The translations under genes were made by a program, and so were the position numbers. A stretch of DNA of 64,000 nt from Isoetes taiwanensis. Its lineage: Eukaryota > Streptophyta > Lycopodiopsida > Isoetales > Isoetaceae. A model generated the notes under the pieces. The model had not been told where the DNA came from and searched no databases. It worked only from the letters and a program-made list of their open reading frames with translations. Shown here piece after piece: positions 56,417 through 64,000 of this stretch. The stretch's first letter is position 1; each line of letters starts with the position of its first letter. The stretch covers positions 18,661,873 through 18,725,872 of the forward strand of contig JAJEKV010000013.1 of the NCBI GenBank assembly GCA_021234155.1, read 5' to 3'.

Positions 56417-57059
56417 GGATCACACCATGCGAATTTAGTATATTCCAACCTTTTAGCTTATACAAAATTCGCTTGGTGTGATCTTTTTGGAAAAAGATGA
56501 CTTCCTATAGTAAAATTACTTTGATTATATGTGTGTCTTATTTGAAGTTAAGTGTGGATTTTGACGTGCTCATTTATTGATAAAGTGTTTGCTTTTTTAA
56601 AAGGGCTAATAACTTTATGTACTACTAGAGTTGGTAAAGTATTTTAGATGCAAATAGGATGCTTGATGTGATCCTTCTTAAAAAAAGATATGCTCTTTGA
56701 AAAGGACTAATAACTTTATGCACTTGGGGTGGTAAAGCATTAAATGAGAAGGGGTACTTGTGATTAATTTTAATTTGACAACAAATAAGAAAGTGGATCA
56801 CACGATGCGAATTTAGTGTGTTCCATTTTTGTTGCATATGCACTATTCGCTTGGTGTGATCCTTCTTGAAAAATAATATGCTCTTTGAAAAGGGATAATG
56901 ACTTATGTACTTAAGAGTGGTAAAGCATTTTAGATACAAATAGGAATGAGTACTTGTGTTTAATTTTAATTTGACAACAAATAAGAAAGTGGATCACACC
57001 ATGCTTAATTTAGTGTGTCCCTTTTTTTTTGCATATGTATTATTCGCTTGGTGTGATCC
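56417..57059. repeat. Tandem array with GGATCACACC...GGTGTGATCC hairpins
   Basis: Units of about 200 bp. Each contains inverted arms GGATCACACCATGCGAAT and ATTCGCTTGGTGTGATCC, separated by about 32 bp. Clear copies are 56,417-56,483, 56,795-56,862 and 56,991-57,059; a partial copy is near 56,650. The spacer between units is also repeated (GACAACAAATAAGAAAGT). Confidence 0.85.
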
Positions 57060-57592
57060 ATCTTGAAAAAAAAATAGCTTTCAAGTAAAAGGAAAGAAAG
57101 AAATATCTTATTTAAAGTGTAAAGTGTTAGCATATAAAGTGTTGGTTTATTAAAATACTATTTGTTTACGCTAAGTTGTAAGTTCAATATTTGTGTTTCT
57201 ATTTACTTTTTACGCAAGGATCACACCAGCTTAATTTCTTATATGCAATTACTACCTCAAGATGAAGATTTCGCGATCATATGATCCTCTTTAAACAAGG
57301 ATGGCTTTGACCTTCAATGTTCATAAATTTTATGAATGTTTGCATATAAGAATGTCACATATCATATTTTCTTAAAAAATGGTCATCAAATGGATAACTA
57401 GTCAAAGAGTTTTTCTACTACTTAAAGAGTTTCAAGACTTATTTTTGCTATAATTTAAATAGCAATAGATTTTTAAAGGAATCTATTGTTAAAAGTAGTC
57501 AAAGACTTCTTGTATTAGCGGTATCTAAACACAAACACCATAACATTTGTACTTCAAGAATGTATAAACCCTTCACATTGCAAAGTATAATG
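57060..57592. other. Unassigned AT-rich DNA
   Basis: No gene. One more partial arm, GGATCACACCAGCTTAAT, lies near 57,222. Confidence 0.45.
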
Positions 57593-57835
57593 TCATTTAT
57601 TAGCATCTTCACGGACATTTCCCCTTCCTTGTTTATTAGCATCTTCACGGACATTGACTTCATCCTCTCTCAATCTCTCACAATATCCTAGGAGGCCAGA
57701 GTTACCGTCACCACAAAATCGGACTAAACTTGAAACGTCCTGAAATGACGGTTTCTTGCCACTCAACGGATCCAATGGATATAAACTGCCATCCGCCCAG
57801 ATGTCGACACTTTTTGAGCCTGCAAGACACAACAC
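57593..57835 (-). CDS. Hypothetical 80-residue ORF
   Basis: Starts 'MLCLAGSKSVDIWADGSLYP' and ends in a small repeat, 'VREDANK' twice, encoded by a direct duplication at 57,599-57,655. No family recognised. Could be a transposon remnant. Confidence 0.25.
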   Translation of the reverse strand: MLCLAGSKSVDIWADGSLYPLDPLSGKKPSFQDVSSLVRFCGDGNSGLLGYCERLREDEVNVREDANKQGRGNVREDANK

Positions 57836-59042
57836 GTCGAGGTCTAAGTTCTTATTTTTTAGACCTCCTTTTTTGCGATTGAAGACTGGAGCATATTCAT
57901 GAGTCGGGTTTGATCCTTATCCACACATCATTTGAGCTTCCATACAACGTGGATCGCATCGACGCCAAATGAAGGTGTACAATTTGTATGCCCCAAAGAC
58001 AATTCGGCCGCGGAGCCGAACGTCCCGTATTTAACCTCGTTTTTGAAATTTGCAACGCGCATATGGAAATCGAAAAAGTCCATTCTCCTACAATCCATGC
58101 TTTTATACATTAAGCAAATTCAAATTTTAGGGGCGGGAAGCCCGTATTGGGATGAAGTAAAGATCCCGTTAATGCTGGGTTCACATGGACGAAACCGTTA
58201 TACCGGGCTTAAAACCCGGCCAACTTAATGAGGCAAAAAAATTTAGCCCCGCTTTTGAAAATCAGCCCCTTGCAAGATCCAACTTATGCGGGCCGATGCA
58301 AACGCTGAATTTTTAATCAGCAATGACGGCCGTAATCCCGCCGGAGGGCCTAAACTTCTCCATGTGAACCACCCATAATGCTACCGCCGAATGAAATGAT
58401 ACAAAGCTTCAACCTACACATTCAAATTTTGAAATGTGGAAGGCGGAAGCTTGTATGGCCATGGCCTCTAAAATGAAAATAGCTGCTAAGAAGAATCGGT
58501 GATGACGCTTGGTATCCGATAAAACCAAGAGACACCGGCCATGAGTTGCCGGTGATGCTATAATGTAAGTGGTTTTAGAAGCCATTATGTTGCACTCACC
58601 GGGACAACCTGCAGAATTAATACATATGGCTTCATGAATGCTAACCCTTATTCCCGAGAATACCCAAGTAAATCAGAATGATGAGATTTTGGTATCCTAG
58701 GTGGCCCGGGAAAAAAGGAGCCGAAATATGACGCGGAATGGTTGATAGGAGGCCATTTTGAGACCCCAAATCCACCCTAATGACTAGCAGGATGTAGGAT
58801 GTCTACTCTCATGGAGATAATTCTTGTTGTGGGCATACCTGTGGATAAGCTTGTGGAGAGGAGCCACACTTTGCTACATGATTGTTGCAACATGCCATAT
58901 GCCTTCCTTGTTATGAAGAGGTACTTATTTTTGGTCGGAAGCTTATATCTAAAAAGGTACCGCTTATGCACACAAAGATCACAATTGTTGGAGTAACAAG
59001 TGGAAACCATTTGCTAACATCCATGGTACCAATATTTAAAAA
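57836..59042. other. Unassigned DNA
   Basis: No domain recognised. 58,752-58,785 is the inverted partner of 54,755-54,782. Frames at 57,932-58,228 and 58,777-59,010 have no motif. Confidence 0.4.
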
Positions 59043-59550
59043 CAATAGACTATGGTTTGTAACGGACCCATGGTAGACCGCTCGAGTATTCGAACCTTGA
59101 ATGTGCCTGTGGGGGCGCCCCCAGATACCGCATAAATAGGTAGAAGCTTAATTACCATAAACGCCTAGACAGCTTTGCCCAGTTGGTTAAGGGCATGTCG
59201 GTTAGGAACGCCACAGCTTGGTATCGAAAGGTGTCTCGAAGTTCGAAGTTCTCCATGAGTGCCTATATGCATGGGTAATTTGCAAAGACTTGGTAATCAT
59301 TGTGACATGGTATGACATGGACATGGTATAGCCTTGATGCTCGAGGACGAAAGCACGCCTCTAGTGGGAGAGATCAGAACGGACCCATGGTAGACCACTC
59401 GAGTATTCGAACCTTGAATGTGCATGTGGGGCTGCCTCCGGAAACACCGGCATAAATGGGTAGAAGCTTAATTACCATAAACGCTTAGACTCGCTTTGTT
59501 GGTTAAGGGCATGTCGATTAGGAACGCTACATGGTTGGTCGTATTGAGAA
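59043..59550 (+). repeat. Direct duplication containing a tRNA-like, SINE-like segment
   Basis: About 180 bp starting AACGGACCCATGGTAGACC at about 59,060 is repeated from about 59,378. Each copy includes CCCAGTTGGTTAAGGGCATG, which resembles a polymerase III A box. The first copy has TTGGTATCGAAAGG about 45 bp later, a weak B box. This suggests a tRNA-derived SINE, but neither box is perfect. Confidence 0.5.
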
Positions 59551-61160
59551 CGGTCGTCAAATGTGATGATCTCGACAATGTAAGAATCTAACTGTAGGAA
59601 TTATCGGCAAAAGAAGCCACCAATATTGGTGAACATTCTGGAGCTTGAGCTCTGGCTTAGCTTTAAAATTCTCAAAATTGTATTACTCTCTCAATTATTT
59701 AGATCAGATTTTATTGTGTGTTATGCTGGGTTTCAAGTAATAAGAACTATGGTCATAATCCCTTGAGTTTATTATTGTCATAGTGTTATTCCTAGTAGTC
59801 GCGACACCTAGTTGATGACATGAAAAAACTTTGAGCAAAAGCCTTGTTAAGATTTATACTACTAGTAGTCTTATACAGGCAGGAGAGTTGGTTGATAACA
59901 TAAAAGGCAATCTTTCTTTCACCCCAATTCTATATATGATGTATTGCTTTTCGATGCAAACTCATAATGAACTTTACAACCGCCAAATGCGGGGATCCCA
60001 CGGGAGGCTAAGGGAACATCGCGGGATTATTGGTGTTTCTACCTACTTTGGGTAAGGCAACCCTAAAGGCACTCTGGACATCATTGCTTCCTTTTACAAA
60101 GTACTTTGTAAGCTATCTATCTTTTGAGCATGTAAAGATCATGTTTTTTGTATTATCTATAAAAAATTTGGCGGATCAAATGTTTGAAGACCGCATGTAG
60201 TTGCTACATGTTATATTGTAGCATTCTCAAGTCAGAAACCCAAGTTTTGCCCGGGCAAATTGTTGGTTCTTTGAGGTGCATATTTTCTACATGATTTAAT
60301 ATAGTTAAGAAGTTTGCCAATTGTAAGCCATCAATCTTTTTGTAGATATACATCAAAGTGGATGTAATATGCCGGTCCTATTTTATCATGTTTCCATTGT
60401 CATGGCTGATGATATGGAACTTCTTTATTTAGTTCCCTATCTCTTGTTGTAGTTGATTCTTTGCTTCCCTTCAAAACCAATTTTTATGTAACAAATCGAA
60501 GCTCATGGGCAAATGATGTTGGCTCATTTTGGTTTATTATCAAATGATATTGGTCATCAAATTATAAATATTGTTTTACTAAAATTGTCCCTATATAGGT
60601 AATGCCAATACACACTCAAAAGCGAACCATGATGAATCTAGAAAAACAATTACATGACTCTATTATCCCTCAACTAACATCTTAAATATTTCTCAGAACA
60701 TAAATGTTGTTGTAAAAGCCCTATCGCAAAGAAATAAAGCTCTTTGGGAGGTAAACTACCACTTTTATTTAACGGGACAAAGATAGAACTGGTAGTTATT
60801 GGGGTGGTAGCATAGCATGAAAAATAGCTTTCTTGCGGGATTATGTAATGGGTCTTAGTACATTGTCTCAAGTCTCTAATCTAAAATTCAAATTTAAATA
60901 AAGATATAGTAAATTGTTCTCGCTACCATTCTCGGACAACGAGAATCAAGTGGCTTATGACAAGTTCATATTTGTAGGGTTCTTTAAAATGATTACTTCC
61001 CGATCTAAAACTCGCTTCTTGGACCATATAAGAGTAAGATGCACTAAGTTGAATTAACTTTCCTAGATTAGCTAAATGTGACAGCTTACAAGATTCTTAT
61101 GATTGCCACCATTTTTTCCTTCAAAACGAAGTTTTTAACTGAACAAGTATCACGTCACTG
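59551..61160. other. Unassigned AT-rich DNA
   Basis: No recognisable gene; the frames at 59,831-60,055 and 60,674-60,871 lack motifs. Confidence 0.4.
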
Positions 61161-61164
61161 CTCC

Positions 61165-61232
61165 TTTTTGTTACGTCCCATAGGGCCATTTGTCTCCCGC
61201 CAATAAAAGCCATTCGATTCAATTCAATTCCA
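61165..61232 (+). mobile_element. Retroposon 3' end with ATTCA tail
   Basis: TCCCATAGGGCCATTTGTCT followed by ATTCGATTCAATTCAATTCC. Related to the 61-bp insertion at 43,014. Confidence 0.6.
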
Positions 61233-62349
61233 TTTTGGCAAAATAAGTTTTGAGTTGGTGCATATACAGGTTACACCTTTGACATGAATTGCTTGTACTT
61301 TAAATTATAAACTAGATGTTATGAAATGATGTCAAACGTGGCATACATCTCTTAAAAGAATTGTAGATTATGTAGGCGTCGCGACAAACCAACAAGTAAT
61401 ACAAGTCAAAGTTTCAAGTTCTCAACAATCTTGTTAGGTTAGTCTCTAGTGTATCTTGTAATGGTCACCAGACCGTTATATTAGACATGTTAACATAATG
61501 GATCGGGTGTTTAACATAATCCGATGCTAGAAACATTAATGCACCGGATTGAATGTGAAGTAAAAGTTTTAAAAATCGGATTATGTCATCAATTAACATA
61601 ACAAAACGTGTGAACCAACTCAAATTATACCTAAAGGTTATGGTGCGGCTGCTTTTTACAAAGCTTTCATTTGTTAGAGTTCATCTGTATAAAGTATCAA
61701 ACTCTTGCAACGTTGGAAAAAGTCATGGAAGTAGAATTAGTTGAGAATGGAGTTTGTATTCAAATGCATGAATTGCCTGCATGCCTTTGTTCATAAATTT
61801 AAAAAGGGGACGATAATGAAAAGGTTATATTCTAGTAAAATATGTAGCATGAAGTGGTTCTATTGATTTGGTTCCATCAATAGTACCGCCAGAAAGCAAT
61901 GGCTACCGACATAAATAGATTTTACGATTATATAGTCATAATTGAATCAAATGCCGATAATGTGCCTTGTTAAAAATATAACCAATAATGGTCATTAGTA
62001 ACATGTAGAGAAATATGTAGGTTGAAGAATTCTAGAACATTTTTTTCCTTCTTCTCTTTATTCAAAGATATTTATGGTGATGCTCGAGACGATAGAAGGG
62101 TATGAAGTTACAATGGCTGAAGTGGAATTTGTTGCATAACATACCACGTATTTGAGTCCGGGCCAAATCAGACTAACAATTGGCCCAAATAAGACTTGAA
62201 GTATAAATGCAATAAATATTGATTGTATGCATGCAAAATACATCAATTTATAATGTTTTGTAGTTGTTGCTAAGCTTTTATGAATAATTTCATATGTGTA
62301 GAGTTCGCGATAAATTTGAATACTCTTGTGTTGTTACAATGTACATGTA
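61233..62349. other. Unassigned AT-rich DNA
   Basis: No recognisable gene or repeat. Confidence 0.4.
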
Positions 62350-62631
62350 CTAAATGGTACCAGTTAGCTTCAAAATATATTGATGGCTATGAGGTTTTGC
62401 CGAAAACCACTGCCTAGCCGGCGCCAAGCCTAAGCCCCCGGATGCTAGCATTAGATCTGCGCCCGGGGAGTTTTTATGTTGTTGCAAGCCCAACCGGCTC
62501 CATTTTGCCATCGCACCTACATCAACAATCCCACCTAAGTAGTCCGATAGCTCCAGATCTTTGCCCTGACCCACCAGCCCAAATCTCTTCCTTTTTAAAA
62601 TTACCTGCGGCTTTAAACCATCAATGGCCAC
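62350..62631 (-). CDS. Hypothetical 93-residue ORF, possible exon
   Basis: 'MAIDGLKPQVILKRKRFGLV' followed by a Gly/Leu-rich segment. More GC-rich than its surroundings and uninterrupted. No family recognised. Could form part of a minus-strand gene with the frames at 63,005 and 63,691. Confidence 0.3.
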   Translation of the reverse strand: MAIDGLKPQVILKRKRFGLVGQGKDLELSDYLGGIVDVGAMAKWSRLGLQQHKNSPGADLMLASGGLGLAPARQWFSAKPHSHQYILKLTGTI

Positions 62632-63004
62632 TTTACTAGGTACAAGATAACCCGGGCCTTTGCTTTTGTATCTCCTTAGCCTTGGATCGATCTTCTTTGC
62701 TGGCAGAGAAGGTCAATTTCATTGTGTTTCAATTCTTGATTGCCTCTAGCTATGCTTTGATTACCCTAGATTACTTTGCTTGCTTGGCTTGATTTCATAT
62801 AAGGGGGTCACCATCAATGGTCCACTTAAGGATCAAATCCTTGTATCAGCAGCTCCTTAATCCAATTTAACTGGGATTCAAATTAGCTACATGTGCCTTG
62901 ACTCATGCCATACAAGATAAAACAAGAAAAAATCAGAAAAATGTTGTATTCATCTCCTAAGAACCGTTGCTAAACATGCCTAGTTTATGCACCATAATTG
63001 TCCA

Positions 63005-63346
63005 TCATGATCCCCGGAATGTCCAAGCCCGATACAAACTCAAGCTACGAAAAATGAACCACAAGCTTACCCTTAATGGACCTCTTCTTTGTCTTTTTGG
63101 ACTGCGTGCAACACCATTGGACCAAACGAGGTTTGGGTAGACCACATATGATTTGTAAATGATTATTTTTGTTAAAACTATTCTCAATTCCTGTTGGGGA
63201 TGGGAGGCAATGATCCTCCCGACCTTCAGAGGGCTAATATCCATGCATCCCCCAAGAAAGACCCCAAGAAACTCATCAGTCAGAGTTTGAATTGTTGGGC
63301 AACACTTGTTAACATGTTGCTTTAACAATCCAAACTCCACAAGCAA
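63005..63346 (-). CDS. Hypothetical ORF, possible exon
   Basis: Contains 'TIQTLTDEFLGVFLGGCMDI', 'SPLKVGRIIASHPQQELRI' and a basic 'RSPKRQRRGPLR'. A plausible splice donor (AAGGGTAAGC on the minus strand, near 63,068) follows the basic segment. No family recognised. Confidence 0.35.
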   Translation of the reverse strand: MLVEFGLLKQHVNKCCPTIQTLTDEFLGVFLGGCMDISPLKVGRIIASHPQQELRIVLTKIIIYKSYVVYPNLVWSNGVARSPKRQRRGPLRVSLWFIFRSLSLYRAWTFRGS

Positions 63347-63690
63347 TTACATAACAAATACTTACCCGCGACAATCAATTGGACAAAATGAATTTGCAAA
63401 TACAATGTAAAGCATGATGTCCGAAAAATACATATACACAACTTAAGCATTCAGCCATCATAAACATGGTTTCTAAGAAGATAAAGATATCATTGATTTT
63501 GTTATACCTCTATAAGAAAGAAACAATGTTGAACACAAATCCCAAAAGATGACGAGGAAATTAAGATTGTCATGGAATTCAACAACACCTACATTGAAGT
63601 TACATTATAGTGATCAATATCCCAAAACAAGAGTTGAATGCAACAAGAACAAAGACCAAAATGTTGCATGGTGCGGAGGCTAAGTTAGGT

Positions 63691-64000
63691 TTAGAGAATT
63701 GCCCCATCTTTTTGGTATAGCACATCCAAAACCTCCCCGGTTTTTTTTTTAAGGGTCGTTTCATCCGCAACTTGCCTCAGAATCACTTCCTCCATGATAT
63801 TCACCATGGACAATACCATTGTAATACCTCCAACATCCCTTCCATGATAAGTATCCGAATAGACCCAAGATCCTTCCTCGATCATCCTCAGATTTTCTAT
63901 GTGTTGTCAGGCCTTCTCTTCTCCAATAAGTGATCCCAAGAACATTCATGAGTGTCCTCATTGAACACCCAAAACAAGTGCCATCTTCTTGGCTATCCAT
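63691..64000 (-). CDS. Hypothetical ORF pair at the window edge
   Basis: Two overlapping minus frames (63,761-64,000 and 63,691-63,885) read as one protein with a frameshift. Pieces are 'MDSQEDGTCFGCSMRTLMNV', 'GITYWRREGLTTHRKSEDDR' and 'KKTGEVLDVLYQKDGAIL'. It continues beyond the window edge, so the start is unknown. No family recognised. Confidence 0.35.

Noticed and set aside
59160-59235. Functional tRNA gene
   Set aside because: A cloverleaf cannot be drawn; only box-like words are present, so it is at most a SINE.

Overview
The window looks like repeat-rich nuclear DNA of a large plant genome. It is AT-rich, has no bacterial-style operons and no clear intact host gene. It holds LTR retrotransposons primed by initiator methionine tRNA (primer site TGGTATCAGAGC, seen three times intact), Ty3/gypsy chromovirus proteins, several worn LINE copies with pyrimidine-rich tails, and foldback elements. 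I infer a streptophyte, perhaps a non-flowering lineage, but the sequence does not settle this. Nearly every protein-like stretch is a broken transposable-element remnant.

Layout. 1-12,000: degenerate LINE fragments on the + strand, separated by (TTCC)n and (CT)n tracts; several fragments end in a shared 3' signature (GCGTCTAATAGACG or a variant, then TTCATT repeats, then CT-rich DNA). 12,440-18,370: an LTR-like sequence, a LINE endonuclease fragment, and two gag-like or coiled-coil remnants on the minus strand. 18,378-31,416: a complete 13.0 kb LTR retrotransposon on the minus strand, bounded by a perfect 5-bp target duplication (GGATG). 31,950-37,830: a large inverted repeat, a broken chromovirus gag-protease-RT on the + strand, a second copy of the LTR-like sequence, and a near-perfect palindrome. 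40,073-45,207: a non-autonomous LTR element in the arrangement LTR-internal-LTR-internal-LTR. 47,900-54,570: a strongly A-rich, internally repetitive block with flanking direct repeats. 54,600-64,000: hairpin-bearing tandem repeats, a duplicated tRNA-like (SINE-like) segment, and a few unrecognised ORFs.

The main result is in the 13 kb element. Between its primer-binding site and gag it carries extra genes. The first (minus strand, 29,220 to 28,130) begins MARTKQTARK, which matches the histone H3 N-terminus over ten residues including K4 and K9. It ends in an H3 histone-fold region: alpha-1 LLIRKKPFERLMREV, a loop-1/alpha-2 region aligning with H3 without gaps as far as LQ, and the C-terminus MPKDIHLARRIRKERP. 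About 260 codons of charged linker separate tail and fold. The copy is broken by frameshifts and one in-frame stop. It has a TATA-like box about 90 nt upstream. A second accessory reading frame (27,349 to about 26,600, possibly continuing to 25,803) is of unknown function and has its own clear TATA box. Between the two genes lie two copies of a 63-bp CG-rich hairpin. The rest of the element is an ordinary chromovirus: gag, zinc knuckle, protease, RT, RNase H, integrase and a chromodomain, with polypurine tract and LTRs.

A retrotransposon that encodes both a chromodomain (a reader of histone H3) and an H3-like protein is, as far as I know, not a standard architecture. Whether it is a family trait or an accident of this copy needs other copies.
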